NCBI GenBank assembly: GCA_017856435.1
Contig: JAFMFB010000001.1
Coordinates: forward strand, 96,813-160,812
Length of the DNA stretch: 64,000 bases
Direction: 5' to 3'
Source of the DNA: Burkholderiaceae bacterium
Lineage (GTDB): Bacteria; Pseudomonadota; Gammaproteobacteria; Burkholderiales; Burkholderiaceae_C
Notes under the pieces: model-generated
The model's input: the letters and a program-made list of their open reading frames with translations, nothing else
Database searches by the model: none
Told to the model about the DNA's origin: nothing
Position numbers and translations under genes: made by a program
Shown here: positions 43,977-52,803 of the stretch, piece by piece
Position numbering within the stretch: the stretch's first letter is position 1
How the letters are laid out: every line of letters begins with the position of its first letter

Positions 43977-44933
43977 TCAGTTCAGTGCCATGCTGAGCTT
44001 GCGCCGGTAGGCAGCGATCATGGCGCTTTGCTCATCTTGCTCGACCTTGCTGTGTCCGGCCAGCTCAATACCACCTGCGCTTTTGGCGGTGTCCTGGGCT
44101 CCGGCCTTGGGCTTGGGCGGGGTCAGCAGTTCAAGTATGGCGATATAGGTTTTGCGCGGCGCCTGTTCGTCCCAGTTCTTGTCGCGCATGATGATTTCCA
44201 GCAGTTCATCCAGGGCGGCCAGCCATTCGTTGTGGGCCATCAAGACACGCGCTTTGGCAAAACGAGTTTCGAAATCACGCTTGTTGGCGCTGATTTTTTC
44301 TTCAAACTGGGCCAGTGCCCACTGGCCTCGCGGATCATTGGCAGCAAATTCCAGCGCATTGAGCCACTGTTGCAGGGCCTCAAACTGAAGCTTGACCGGG
44401 ATTTGTGCCAGTCCTGGTGCCAAGGCTCCTGCGGCTTCAGCCAGTTGGCCTGAACCCAGCAGCAACTTGACATAGTCGTAGCGCAACTCGTCGTTGGCTG
44501 GGTCAGTGGCCAGGGCCTGCCCCATTTGCTCCAGGGCGCTGCCGACATCGCCTGTATCCAGATGTTGCTGGGCTTCTTCGGCCTCGGCGCGCGCCTGCAG
44601 GGCCTCGTCGCTGGGCAGGTGCTTGTCCAAAAACTCGCGCAGTTTGCCCTCAGGCAAGGCACCCATAAAGCCATCAACGGGCTTACCGCCCATCATCAAG
44701 ACACAGGTTGGAATGCTGCGTATGCCAAAGGCGCCGGCCAATTCCTGTTGTTCATCCGAGTTGACCTTGACCAGCACAAAGCGCCCGGCGTAGTCAGTTT
44801 CCAGCTTTTCCAGAATGGGCCCGAGGGATTTGCAGGGCCCGCACCAGGGCGCCCAGAAATCGACCAGCACAGGAACGGACATGGAGGTTTGCAGAACCTC
44901 GGTTTCAAAGTTTTCAGTGGTGATATCAAGCAT
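43977..44933 (-). CDS. Thioredoxin-TPR protein (CnoX/YbbN-like)
   Basis: A 318-residue cytoplasmic protein. An N-terminal thioredoxin domain (about 1-108) with an intact WCGPCK active site (Cys31, Cys34) and the cis-Pro in RSIPTCVL. A TPR-like helical region follows (about 115-285), ending in a lysine-rich tail. E. coli CnoX (YbbN) is a chaperone-redoxin that protects substrates from overoxidation and passes them to GroEL. The E. coli protein has lost the CxxC, whereas here it is complete, so oxidoreductase activity is expected. Divergent from purE. The chaperone role is inferred from architecture. Confidence 0.9.
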   Translation of the reverse strand: MLDITTENFETEVLQTSMSVPVLVDFWAPWCGPCKSLGPILEKLETDYAGRFVLVKVNSDEQQELAGAFGIRSIPTCVLMMGGKPVDGFMGALPEGKLREFLDKHLPSDEALQARAEAEEAQQHLDTGDVGSALEQMGQALATDPANDELRYDYVKLLLGSGQLAEAAGALAPGLAQIPVKLQFEALQQWLNALEFAANDPRGQWALAQFEEKISANKRDFETRFAKARVLMAHNEWLAALDELLEIIMRDKNWDEQAPRKTYIAILELLTPPKPKAGAQDTAKSAGGIELAGHSKVEQDEQSAMIAAYRRKLSMALN

Positions 44934-45027
44934 TTCTCGGAGGCCGAAGGCAAAAAAGTAAAATTCAGAGTCTGATCACAAGGCTGGATCGGGCGGCAGT
45001 CAGGCCGACTACCCAATCCGCGATTTT

Positions 45028-45519
45028 ATGAAAACACTTATTGGCGTTGTCATGGGCTCCAGTTCTGACTGGGACACCATGCAGCATGCAGTCCAGATTC
45101 TCCAACACTTTGGCATCGGCCATGAGGCGCGGGTGGTTTCGGCCCACCGCATGCCAGACGATATGTTCGCGTATGCCGAGGGAGCCGTCGAGCGTGGCCT
45201 GAAGGCGATCATTGCCGGCGCTGGTGGTGCCGCTCACTTGCCCGGCATGCTGGCGTCCAAGACCACCGTGCCAGTATTGGGCGTGCCGGTGCAGAGCAAG
45301 GCGCTCTCAGGGGTTGATTCGCTGCACAGCATTGTCCAGATGCCCAAAGGCATTCCAGTGGCAACCTTTGCCATCGGGCCAGCCGGTGCCGCCAACGCGG
45401 CGCTTTTTGCAGTGGCCATGCTGGCAGTGGATGATCATGAGCTGCGAGCAAAGCTGCAAGCCTTTCGCGCCGAGCAGACCGAAATTGCCCGCCACATGAC
45501 CTTGCCACCTGCGCTCTGA
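45028..45519 (+). CDS. purE: N5-carboxyaminoimidazole ribonucleotide mutase
   Basis: A 163-residue class I PurE that moves the carboxyl of N5-CAIR to give CAIR in purine synthesis. [20 protein letters not shown] (about 6-25) binds the phosphate; [10 protein letters not shown] holds the catalytic His; [26 protein letters not shown] is the other active-site loop. The stop lies two bases before the purK ATG. No good Shine-Dalgarno and no -10 close to the start. Divergent from the thioredoxin-TPR gene. Confidence 0.97.
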   Translation: MKTLIGVVMGSSSDWDTMQHAVQILQHFGIGHEARVVSAHRMPDDMFAYAEGAVERGLKAIIAGAGGAAHLPGMLASKTTVPVLGVPVQSKALSGVDSLHSIVQMPKGIPVATFAIGPAGAANAALFAVAMLAVDDHELRAKLQAFRAEQTEIARHMTLPPAL

Positions 45520-45521
45520 CC

Positions 45522-46727
45522 ATGGCGCAACGGATCATTCTTCCTGGCGCCACCGTCAACGGCCAGCCTGCCACCCTGGGTGTCATGGGCGGTGGACAGC
45601 TTGGCCGCATGTTTGTCCAAGCTGCCCAGCGCATGGGGTACTTCACGGCGGTGCTGGATCCGGATGTGTCCAGCCCGGCCGGTCTATTGAGTCACCATCA
45701 CATCCAACGGGACTATCTGGATCAGCAAGGGCTGGCGCAGCTGATGCAGCGCTGCGCGGCGATCACCACCGAATTTGAAAACGTCCCAGCGCCCGCCTTG
45801 CTCACACTGGGGGCGCAGCGGCCGGTGGCGCCTGCGGCTGATGCAGTGGCCATTGCCCAGGACCGTGCCAAGGAGAAAGCGCACTTTATGCGCTGCGGCG
45901 TGCCGGTGGCGCCCCACGCCGTAATCGAGACGGCTGAGCAACTGGCAGCAGTGACAGAAGACTTGCTGCCAGGCATTCTTAAAACGTCGCGTCTGGGTTA
46001 CGACGGTAAGGGCCAGGTGCGGGTAAGGACGCAGGCCGATCTGCTCACCGCTTGGGATGATTTGAAGCGAGTCCCCTGCGTGCTGGAGAAGATGTTGCCG
46101 CTCAAGTCGGAGTGTTCGGTCATCGTGGCGCGTGGCTGGGACGGCAAGATGGTCAACTTCCCCGTGCAGCGCAACCTGCACCGGAACGGCATTCTTGCGG
46201 TAACCGAGGTGTATGAGGGCAATCTTCCAGACGCCCTGGCCCAACAGGCTGTCATGGCCACCCGCTCGGTCGCCGAAGGTTTGCAGTATGTGGGTGTGTT
46301 GTGCGTCGAGTTTTTCCTGCTGGAAGATGACACCCTGGTGGTCAACGAAATGGCGCCACGCCCGCACAACAGCGGCCACTACACCCTGGACGCCTGTGAC
46401 CAATCGCAATTCGATTTGCAGGTCAAAACTCTGGCCGGTCTGCCGCTGGTGCAGCCGCAAGCCTACTGCCCAAGCATCATGCTCAATTTGCTGGGGGATG
46501 TGTGGCAAAGGGATTGGGGTCGGACGAAATTGGACTCTGACCCCGATACCTGTCCGCCCTGGGACCGGGTGTTGGCCTTGCCGGGGACCCATTTGCACCT
46601 GTATGGCAAGCTCAAGGCCAGCAAGGGCCGCAAGATGGGGCATCTCAACATCACCGGTCGTTCTGCTGAGGCGGTGCGCGCCACAGCCCTTGAGGCCGCG
46701 CGCATTCTTGGCATCGACCCGTTCTGA
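45522..46727 (+). CDS. purK: N5-carboxyaminoimidazole ribonucleotide synthase
   Basis: A 401-residue ATP-grasp enzyme that carboxylates AIR with bicarbonate and ATP. LGVMGGGQLGRMFVQAAQRMG (about 13-33) is the N-terminal Rossmann motif; PGILKTSRLGYDGKGQ is the ATP-grasp loop; VNEMAPRPHNSGHYTLDACDQSQF is the signature with metal ligands. PurK acts just before PurE; the two-base gap gives coupled translation. It is longer than some family members because of an N-terminal lead of about 12 residues. Followed after 18 bases by the threonylcarbamoyl-AMP synthase gene. Confidence 0.97.
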   Translation: MAQRIILPGATVNGQPATLGVMGGGQLGRMFVQAAQRMGYFTAVLDPDVSSPAGLLSHHHIQRDYLDQQGLAQLMQRCAAITTEFENVPAPALLTLGAQRPVAPAADAVAIAQDRAKEKAHFMRCGVPVAPHAVIETAEQLAAVTEDLLPGILKTSRLGYDGKGQVRVRTQADLLTAWDDLKRVPCVLEKMLPLKSECSVIVARGWDGKMVNFPVQRNLHRNGILAVTEVYEGNLPDALAQQAVMATRSVAEGLQYVGVLCVEFFLLEDDTLVVNEMAPRPHNSGHYTLDACDQSQFDLQVKTLAGLPLVQPQAYCPSIMLNLLGDVWQRDWGRTKLDSDPDTCPPWDRVLALPGTHLHLYGKLKASKGRKMGHLNITGRSAEAVRATALEAARILGIDPF

Positions 46728-46745
46728 GCGCAGCCTGAGGCCCAG

Positions 46746-47735
46746 ATGATCCTGGATGGCCATGACCTATCGTCGATTGCGGCTGCGGCGCGGTCCCTGC
46801 AGGCGGGAGAGCTGATTGGTTTGCCCACCGAAACCGTGTATGGGCTGGCGGCCGACGCCAGCAATGAAGTGGCCGTCGCCAGTATCTTTGCCGCCAAGGG
46901 CCGACCAGCCGACCATCCGTTGATCGTGCATGTGGCAGAACCCGGGGATGCGCAGGCATTTGCCCGCGAGATCCCGGGGTTTGCAGACCGCTTGATGCAG
47001 GCCTTCTGGCCAGGCCCGTTGACTCTGATCCTGCCCCGGCGCGCCGGGGTGGGCGCAGTTGCTGCGGGCGGCCAGGACTCGATCGGTCTGCGCTGCCCGT
47101 CACACCCGCTGGCGCATGCCGTGTTAAAGGCTGCTCGTGAATTGGGGGTGCCGGGGGTGGCTGCCCCCAGCGCCAACCGCTTCGGGCGGGTCAGTCCCAC
47201 CACAGCCCAGCATGTGCAGGAGGAGTTTGGTCAAGACCTGCTCATCCTGGACGGCGGCGCTTGTGAGGTCGGCATTGAGTCCACCATCGTTGACTGTAGT
47301 CGCGGTGCTGCGGTTGTGTTGCGCCCGGGACGCATATCGCGTGATCAGATCCAGGTGGTTTGCGGTGCCAGCCTGCTTCAGCAGGATGACCTGGCCAACC
47401 CTGCCCCGCGTGCCTCAGGCACACTGGCCGCGCATTACGCGCCCAATGCCCGCGTAATGTTGATGGACGTGCAGCAGTTGCAGGCGGCACTGGCTAAATT
47501 GCAGGATGGCTCCGCCCCGGGGTCCTTGGCGGTTTATGCCCGCACAGCCTTGCATGTTCCTGCCAGCGTCATCTTGCGCACGATGCCTGCCGCGCCCCAT
47601 GATGCTGAGCATGAGCTCTTTGCAGTGATGCGAGAGCTGGATGCAAAGGGCGTGTCATCAATCTGGATCGAGGCCCCGCCAGACGATCTGGCCTGGGAGG
47701 GGGTGCGGGATCGACTGAGCCGGGCCGCAGCCTGA
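46746..47735 (+). CDS. Threonylcarbamoyl-AMP synthase, Sua5 type
   Basis: A 329-residue Sua5 enzyme that makes threonylcarbamoyl-AMP from threonine, bicarbonate and ATP for t6A37 in ANN-decoding tRNAs. The YrdC-like domain (about 1-205) shows GLPTETVYGLAADA (21-34), KGRPADHPLIVHV, FWPGPLTLIL and GVAAPSANRFGRVSPTTAQHV. A linker with ASGTLAAHYAP leads to the extra C-terminal SUA5 domain (about 220-329). Longer than TsaC, hence Sua5 type. Its t6A partner tsaB is 2.5 kb downstream. Convergent with dacB with an 11-base gap. Confidence 0.95.
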   Translation: MILDGHDLSSIAAAARSLQAGELIGLPTETVYGLAADASNEVAVASIFAAKGRPADHPLIVHVAEPGDAQAFAREIPGFADRLMQAFWPGPLTLILPRRAGVGAVAAGGQDSIGLRCPSHPLAHAVLKAARELGVPGVAAPSANRFGRVSPTTAQHVQEEFGQDLLILDGGACEVGIESTIVDCSRGAAVVLRPGRISRDQIQVVCGASLLQQDDLANPAPRASGTLAAHYAPNARVMLMDVQQLQAALAKLQDGSAPGSLAVYARTALHVPASVILRTMPAAPHDAEHELFAVMRELDAKGVSSIWIEAPPDDLAWEGVRDRLSRAAA

Positions 47736-47746
47736 AGCCCTAAGCC

Positions 47747-49177
47747 TTAAAGATCATCTTGAGCCCAATCCACCAGTGCCTGCAGGGCGGGCCGGGCCGC
47801 ATTGGCATTGGGGTGGTTGATGATGGCCACCAGGACATAACGCTTGCCGCTGGCGCCATGGACATAGCCTGCAATGCCAGCTGCATCACGCAGGCTGCCA
47901 GTTTTCAGATGGGCGCTTCCCTGCGCGCGATTTTTTGCGCGCCGCAGGGTGCCATCTATGCCATTGATCGGTAAGGACGCCATCAGTTCGGGCATCAGCG
48001 GCGAGGCCCAGGCCAGTTGCAGCAGGCGTGCCAGCGCGGTAGCGCTGATGCGCGCATGGCGCGACAGGCCAGATCCGTTGTCCAGCACGGGGAGATCCGT
48101 CGGGCCCAGGCGCTCACGCCACCAGCGCTGTACCCGATCGCGCGATGCATCCATCGTGGCCGGGTTGCCGCTGCCCAGACTCAAACTAAGAAACACCTGC
48201 TGGGCCATCACATTGTTGCTGAACTTGTTCACATCGCGAATCACTTCAGCCAGAGTCGGTGAGGACAATTCAAACGCTGGTCTGAGTCCGGCCGGCACAC
48301 TGCCCTCGCGCACCCGCCCCTGAATCTTGCCCCCCATTTCGCGCCACATGCCTTCGATTGCCCGCGTGGCGTAGCTGGTGGGGTCGGCGTAGGCCACGGG
48401 CCAGATGCGTTCACCACAGGCGGCAGGGTAGCGGCCGGCAAATCGGATGCGTAAGGGGTCGGCAAAATCGGCCCGCAATGTTGCACGGTAGTCGTTGCAG
48501 TCGGTATCGATCAGTGGAATATGGGATTGCATCTGCACCCCGGCCAGTGGCGGCTCAAAGCTGACATGGGCCGCGTTGGAGGCGCGATCTGGCACAAAGG
48601 TCATGACTACTGATTTGTAATTCAATAAGAGGGCATCGGGTGCAGCGTTGTAGGGTCGCAGCCGTTCCCCATCGAATTCGCCGGGGTCGGTTGGCATCAG
48701 GCTGAAGGCGCTGCGGTCAAGAACGATGTCGCCGGCGATGGTGCGAATGTCCATCGCCTGTATGCGTCTGAGCAGCAGCCACAGACGTTCAATGACCAGC
48801 TTGGGGTCCCCTAGCCCTTGGATGTAGACATTGCCGTACAGCGTGCCATCACGCGCTGCCCCTTCCACGACCACCGGGGTTTTCCAGGTGTACGAGGGAC
48901 CCAGGGTGTCGAGGGCGACAAAGGTGGTGACCAGCTTCATCAGTGAGGCCGGGTTCACGACAGCATCAGCCCGGTGGCTCAGGCGGGGTCGGCCCTGGGC
49001 TTCGACCGGCACAACCAACAGGCTCAGCGCCTCAGCCGGCACCCGCGCTTTTGACAAGGCAGTGCTGACCGTCGGTGGAAGCGAAGTTTGCGCGCCAGCG
49101 ATGCCAGTGAAGAGCAGCCACGCCAATAGACCCCTGCGTAAAAGCGCGGCGCTTGGCAAGAAGCTAGGCAGAATCAT
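47747..49177 (-). CDS. dacB: D-alanyl-D-alanine carboxypeptidase/endopeptidase (PBP4)
   Basis: A 476-residue class C low-molecular-weight PBP (peptidase S13). The signal peptide is about residues 1-29 (LLRRGLLAWLLFTGIAGAQ). SxxK is at Ser78-Lys81 (PASLMKLV), SxN in KFSNNVMAQ and KTG in HLKTGSLRDAAG. It trims or cuts peptidoglycan cross-links in the periplasm. The insert between SxxK and SxN is as large as in E. coli PBP4. The start lacks a Shine-Dalgarno and has TAGACT six bases before it, facing the DMT promoter. Confidence 0.95.
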   Translation of the reverse strand: MILPSFLPSAALLRRGLLAWLLFTGIAGAQTSLPPTVSTALSKARVPAEALSLLVVPVEAQGRPRLSHRADAVVNPASLMKLVTTFVALDTLGPSYTWKTPVVVEGAARDGTLYGNVYIQGLGDPKLVIERLWLLLRRIQAMDIRTIAGDIVLDRSAFSLMPTDPGEFDGERLRPYNAAPDALLLNYKSVVMTFVPDRASNAAHVSFEPPLAGVQMQSHIPLIDTDCNDYRATLRADFADPLRIRFAGRYPAACGERIWPVAYADPTSYATRAIEGMWREMGGKIQGRVREGSVPAGLRPAFELSSPTLAEVIRDVNKFSNNVMAQQVFLSLSLGSGNPATMDASRDRVQRWWRERLGPTDLPVLDNGSGLSRHARISATALARLLQLAWASPLMPELMASLPINGIDGTLRRAKNRAQGSAHLKTGSLRDAAGIAGYVHGASGKRYVLVAIINHPNANAARPALQALVDWAQDDL

Positions 49178-49183
49178 GCGGCG

Positions 49184-49189
49184 AGTCTA
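49184..49189 (-). promoter_or_regulatory. -10-like TAGACT six bases before the dacB start
   Basis: Minus strand: TAGACT, six bases (CGCCGC), ATG. Only four of six match the consensus. It lies back to back with the -10-like box of the divergent gene within 39 bases. Confidence 0.35.
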
Positions 49190-49204
49190 ACCCTGGGGAG
49201 CCCC

Positions 49205-49210
49205 GATAAT
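49205..49210 (+). promoter_or_regulatory. -10-like GATAAT six bases before a DMT gene start
   Basis: GATAAT (five of six to consensus), six bases (CGGACC), ATG at 49217. No Shine-Dalgarno. Confidence 0.5.
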
Positions 49211-49216
49211 CGGACC

Positions 49217-50185
49217 ATGCATTTCTTTAATGGCCAATCCTCCCGCAGGCTCGGGTTGCTGGCCGCCGTCATCACTGTTGTCATCTGGACCTCCTTCATT
49301 GTCATTGCGCGCGCCTCATCGCAAGCGTCATTGACTTCACTCGATCTGGGGTGGGCGCGTGTGGTCGGTGCAGGCCTGGTGCTGTTGCCTGTCGGAAAAT
49401 GGCTGACGCGCCAAGGCGGTGAATCATCTTTCTTCGGCTTGTCCCCGTTGTCATTTCATGTGACGGCGGTGTGCGGCCTGTTCGGCGGCGCTGGCTATGC
49501 TGCATTGGTCTACAGCGGCTTTTTTTACGCTCCTGCGGCGCATGCTTCGGTGCTCTTGCCTGGAAGCCTGCCCTTGTGGACGGCGCTGCTGGCCACCCTC
49601 TTTATTGGTGAGCAGATTTCCCGGACCCGCTGGATGGGTCTGGCCTTTATTCTGGCAGGGGGGGGACTGGTCGGTGGGTCCAGTCTCTTGTCGGCATTCG
49701 AGGGCGGCCAAATTTGGAAAGGGGACCTGTTGTTCATGTTGGCTTCTTTCTCCTGGTCCAGCTATGCAGTGTTGGCCCGTCGCTATGCAGTGGATCCGGT
49801 GCGTGCTACCGTGGCCATCACCGTCTTTGCCGTATTCACCTTTGTGCCCGCCTATGCAATCCTGGTGGCTCTGGGCTTGCTTCAAAGCAAGCTAGTCAGC
49901 GCGCCCATTGGGGAGCTCATGTTTCAGATGGCCTACCAGGGCCTGGGCACGGTGGTGATTGCCGGCGTGGCCTTCACCCAGATGGTGCGCCACTACGGTG
50001 CCGTTCGTACCACCATGATCACCGCGCTGGTCCCTGGACTGTCGGCGCTGGGGGCGGTACTTTTTCTGGGCGAACCGCTGCATTGGCACTTGCTGGCCGG
50101 GTTGCTGTTGGTCACCATTGGCATCCTGTTTGGTGTGCGTCAGAGGACGCCCAGTCCAAGCTTGGCTCCTGCACAAAACTCCTGA
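49217..50185 (+). CDS. DMT-family (EamA) permease
   Basis: A 322-residue ten-helix permease in two EamA repeats, from LLAAVITVVIWTSFIVIARASSQ to the last helix LLAGLLLVTIGILFGV, with a polar C-terminal tail of about 15 residues. Divergent from dacB with only 39 bases between them, and followed 10 bases later by tsaB. The tight spacing to tsaB suggests a common transcript. Substrate unknown; it differs from the other four DMT proteins here in having longer cytoplasmic loops. Confidence 0.9.
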   Translation: MHFFNGQSSRRLGLLAAVITVVIWTSFIVIARASSQASLTSLDLGWARVVGAGLVLLPVGKWLTRQGGESSFFGLSPLSFHVTAVCGLFGGAGYAALVYSGFFYAPAAHASVLLPGSLPLWTALLATLFIGEQISRTRWMGLAFILAGGGLVGGSSLLSAFEGGQIWKGDLLFMLASFSWSSYAVLARRYAVDPVRATVAITVFAVFTFVPAYAILVALGLLQSKLVSAPIGELMFQMAYQGLGTVVIAGVAFTQMVRHYGAVRTTMITALVPGLSALGAVLFLGEPLHWHLLAGLLLVTIGILFGVRQRTPSPSLAPAQNS

Positions 50186-50195
50186 ACTCGATCAG

Positions 50196-50912
50196 ATGCG
50201 TTTGCTCGCCTTTGACACCAGTACCGAACACCTGAGCGTGGCCGTTGCCAGCGATCAGGCTGGGAAGCAGAGACGGTGGGAGTTCGAGGGCGTAGGTGGC
50301 GCCCAGTCTTCGGCCCAACTGATTCCGGTGGTGATGCAACTTCTCAAGGAAGCAAGCCTGTCGCTTCAGCAGCTCGACGCCATTGTGTTTGGGCAGGGGC
50401 CGGGCTCCTTTACCGGGCTGCGAACAGCTTGTTCTGTGGCCCAGGGGCTGGCATTTGGTGCCGGTGTGCCCGTGCTGCCGGTAGCCACACTGATGGCAGT
50501 GGCCGAACAGGCGCGCCATACTTATCTTCCTCTGGCAAGCGCATGTCGGGTGCAGGCCATGTTGGATGCGCGCATGGGGGAGGTTTATGTCGCGAGCTTT
50601 GATTACCAGGACGGTCGCTGGTTACGGCGGGCCCCGGACGAACTTTGCTCACCAAAACAGCTGGACTTCTATGCCGGAGCGTCCCTGGCTGGCAATGTGT
50701 TCGAAATTTATGCTGCCGAGCTGAGCCCCCCGCAGGGGACGCCTTGCTGGACTGCACGCCCCACCGCTCAGGCCTTGTTGCGGCTGGCGCCAGCCCTGTT
50801 GCAGCAAGGCCTGGCGCTACCGGCAACGCAAGCCTACCCGCTCTACATTCGTGACAAGGTGGCTCAAACCACCGAAGAGCGCGAGGCACAACTACGTAGG
50901 ACCTCGACTTGA
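50196..50912 (+). CDS. tsaB: tRNA threonylcarbamoyladenosine biosynthesis protein TsaB
   Basis: A 238-residue ASKHA-fold scaffold that pairs with TsaD in t6A synthesis. MRLLAFDTSTEHLSVAVAS (1-19), QLIPVVMQLLKEASLSLQQLDAI and VFGQGPGSFTGLRTACSVAQGLAFG (about 55-80) are TsaB signatures; MLDARMGEVYVA also fits. I use ATG 50196; an in-frame reading back to 50118 overlaps the DMT gene. The last four bases overlap the rimI start. tsaB-rimI adjacency is widespread. Confidence 0.96.
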   Translation: MRLLAFDTSTEHLSVAVASDQAGKQRRWEFEGVGGAQSSAQLIPVVMQLLKEASLSLQQLDAIVFGQGPGSFTGLRTACSVAQGLAFGAGVPVLPVATLMAVAEQARHTYLPLASACRVQAMLDARMGEVYVASFDYQDGRWLRRAPDELCSPKQLDFYAGASLAGNVFEIYAAELSPPQGTPCWTARPTAQALLRLAPALLQQGLALPATQAYPLYIRDKVAQTTEEREAQLRRTST

Positions 50913-51376
50913 CGCCTGCCCCATTGTCGGCCGAAGTGCGTTTTGAGGCTCTGGATTCGCAGTGGCTGGACCAGTTGATGGCTGTTGAGCAGCAAGCCTA
51001 CAGCCATCCCTGGACGCGTGGCAACTTCGAAGATGGTTTGCGCGCAGGCTACCAATGCCAGTTGCTGTTGGCCGGCCCTACCTTGCTGGGTTACTTTGTT
51101 GCCATGAAAGGCGTGGACGAGATCCATCTACTCAACATCACGGTGGTACCAGAGTTCCAGCGCCAAGGCTGGTCACGCGTCATGCTGGATGCCTTGGTGA
51201 TCTGGTCCCGTGGTCAGGGCGCGCAATGGTTATGGCTTGAAGTGCGCAAGAGCAATTTGCGCGCTCTGGAGGTTTACCGGGCCTACGGCTTTCGGCGGGT
51301 CGGGGTGCGCAAAGGCTATTACCCTGCCGAGTCGCAGCAACGTGAGGATGCTGTGGTGATGAGCTTGCGGCTTTGA
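50909..51376 (+). CDS. rimI: Ribosomal protein S18 alanine N-acetyltransferase
   Basis: A 155-residue GNAT acetyltransferase. The acetyl-CoA loop is VPEFQRQGWSRVMLDALVIW (about 77-96), with WLWLEVRKSNLRALEVYRAYGFRRVGVRKGYY following as in RimI. It starts at TTG 50909, which overlaps the tsaB stop (TTGA); no ATG fits. RimI acetylates the N-terminal alanine of S18. The loop has W-S-R where the usual form is G-x-G/A (Q-x-x-G-x-G), so the second glycine of the acetyl-CoA motif is replaced. Confidence 0.93.
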   Translation: MTPAPLSAEVRFEALDSQWLDQLMAVEQQAYSHPWTRGNFEDGLRAGYQCQLLLAGPTLLGYFVAMKGVDEIHLLNITVVPEFQRQGWSRVMLDALVIWSRGQGAQWLWLEVRKSNLRALEVYRAYGFRRVGVRKGYYPAESQQREDAVVMSLRL

Positions 51377-51385
51377 CCCATCGGT

Positions 51386-51391
51386 GACAAT
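51386..51391 (+). promoter_or_regulatory. -10-like GACAAT six bases before the udg start
   Basis: GACAAT, six bases (TGGGCC), ATG at 51398. No Shine-Dalgarno, although the gene lies only 21 bases after rimI. Confidence 0.4.
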
Positions 51392-51397
51392 TGGGCC

Positions 51398-52225
51398 ATG
51401 AGTCTGCAACTTGATCAGCGCCAGCGAGCCATGCTCAAGGAGATGGGCGTGCAGGTTTGGCAGCCCGCTCTCCCGACCGGACGTAAGGACGCAGCATCAC
51501 ACGATCGCTCTCAGCGGGAGGACGCCGCCCTGGCGGCGCCCGGCGCGTCTGTGGCAGGCTCGACACCCAGTGCCGTGGCATCGGCGGTGGTATCTCCGGT
51601 CGCGCCGCGTGCGCTGCCGGGAGAGGTCGCGAGCCTGGACTGGGAAAGTTTGCGCGCGGCCGTGGTCGGCTGCCAGGCGTGCAGCCTATGCCAGAGCCGT
51701 GCCAACACGGTGTTCGGCGTGGGCGATAAACAGGCGCGCTGGCTGGTGGTGGGCGAGGCCCCGGGTGAACAGGAGGACCAGCAGGGGGAACCCTTTGTGG
51801 GACAGGCGGGGCAACTGCTGGACAACATGCTGCGCGCCATTGGCCTGAACCGGCAAGCCACAAACGGGCCAGGCGTCTATATTGCCAATGTGCTCAAGTG
51901 CCGTCCGCCCGCCAACCGCAACCCCAGTGCGCAAGAGGTGGCGCAATGTGAACCTTTTTTGCGCCGTCAGGTTGAATTGCTCAAGCCCAGCATCATTTTG
52001 GCAATGGGGCGCTTTGCAGCGCAATCCCTCTTGAGTGACAGCGTGCCCGACGTGGCCTCAATCGCCCTGGGTAAGCTGCGTGGCCAGGTTCACCATTACC
52101 AGCAAGTGCCGGTGGTGGTGACCTATCACCCCGCCTACTTGTTGCGTTCACCACAGGACAAGGCCAAGGCCTGGGTCGATCTTTGTCTTGCAAAGGCTGT
52201 CATCCAGGGCCAGCGCACTGCCTGA
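51398..52225 (+). CDS. Uracil-DNA glycosylase, family 4 (4Fe-4S)
   Basis: A 275-residue UDG-superfamily enzyme that removes uracil from DNA. Family 4 marks: Cys95, Cys98 (QACSLCQSR), Cys168 (LKCRPPANRNP) and Cys184 as 4Fe-4S ligands, GEAPGEQED (motif A, about 119-127) and TYHPAYLLR (motif B region). An unusual N-terminal extension of about 85 residues, with an Ala/Pro/Val-rich linker (about 43-75), precedes the domain. Some UDG4 proteins carry such leaders. No Shine-Dalgarno. It ends one base before thpR. Confidence 0.93.
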   Translation: MSLQLDQRQRAMLKEMGVQVWQPALPTGRKDAASHDRSQREDAALAAPGASVAGSTPSAVASAVVSPVAPRALPGEVASLDWESLRAAVVGCQACSLCQSRANTVFGVGDKQARWLVVGEAPGEQEDQQGEPFVGQAGQLLDNMLRAIGLNRQATNGPGVYIANVLKCRPPANRNPSAQEVAQCEPFLRRQVELLKPSIILAMGRFAAQSLLSDSVPDVASIALGKLRGQVHHYQQVPVVVTYHPAYLLRSPQDKAKAWVDLCLAKAVIQGQRTA

Positions 52226-52226
52226 T

Positions 52227-52745
52227 ATGGGCGCCAATAAGCGCCTGTTTCTGGCTCTCTTGCCACCAGAAGCAGCGCGGCTTGCCCTGGTCAGGTACCT
52301 GAAGGCCTGGCATTGGCCCGAACATGCGCAGCGCTACGCACCTTCTGACTGGCATTTGACCCTACACTTTTTGGGATCGGTTTCTGCGGCGCAAACTGGC
52401 AAATTGCAGGGTGCTTTCAAAGAATTGAGGCGGCCTTTTGTTCTGCACTTTGGCTATCCACAGCTTTGGCCAGGCGGTCTGAGCGTGTTGCTGCCGAGGC
52501 AAGTCCCGGCCGAGTTGCTGCAATTGCATGATGACTTGGGCCAGACCGTACATGCGCTGGGCCATGCGCTTGATGAGCGCTCCTACAAGCCGCATGTGAC
52601 CTTGGCGCGAAAAGCGGTCGGAGCCACTGCGCCGGCTCAGCCGCCCGAATTTGAGTGGCCAGTAAGCAACTATGTGTTGATGCAATCTACCGGTGACCCG
52701 ATGGCGCGCTACCAGGTGCTGCAGAGATACGGACTTGGCGACTGA
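52227..52745 (+). CDS. thpR: RNA 2',3'-cyclic phosphodiesterase (2'-5' RNA ligase family)
   Basis: A 172-residue 2H phosphoesterase with the paired HxT motifs HLTLHFLG (about 46-53) and HVTLAR (about 128-133), in the bacterial ThpR (LigT) order. It hydrolyses 2',3'-cyclic phosphates or joins 2'-5' RNA ends in vitro; the physiological role is unclear. RLFLALLPPEAARLAL begins it. The ATG 52227 lies one base after the glycosylase stop. Confidence 0.92.
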   Translation: MGANKRLFLALLPPEAARLALVRYLKAWHWPEHAQRYAPSDWHLTLHFLGSVSAAQTGKLQGAFKELRRPFVLHFGYPQLWPGGLSVLLPRQVPAELLQLHDDLGQTVHALGHALDERSYKPHVTLARKAVGATAPAQPPEFEWPVSNYVLMQSTGDPMARYQVLQRYGLGD

Positions 52746-52803
52746 GGCTCCACATCAACCTGTCAAGGTCTAATGGGACAACGGCTGTTGTCCTCTGCGG
52801 GTC

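Noticed and set aside
45684..46763. A 359-codon minus-strand open frame
   Set aside because: Antisense to purK; purK motifs are intact and follow purE.
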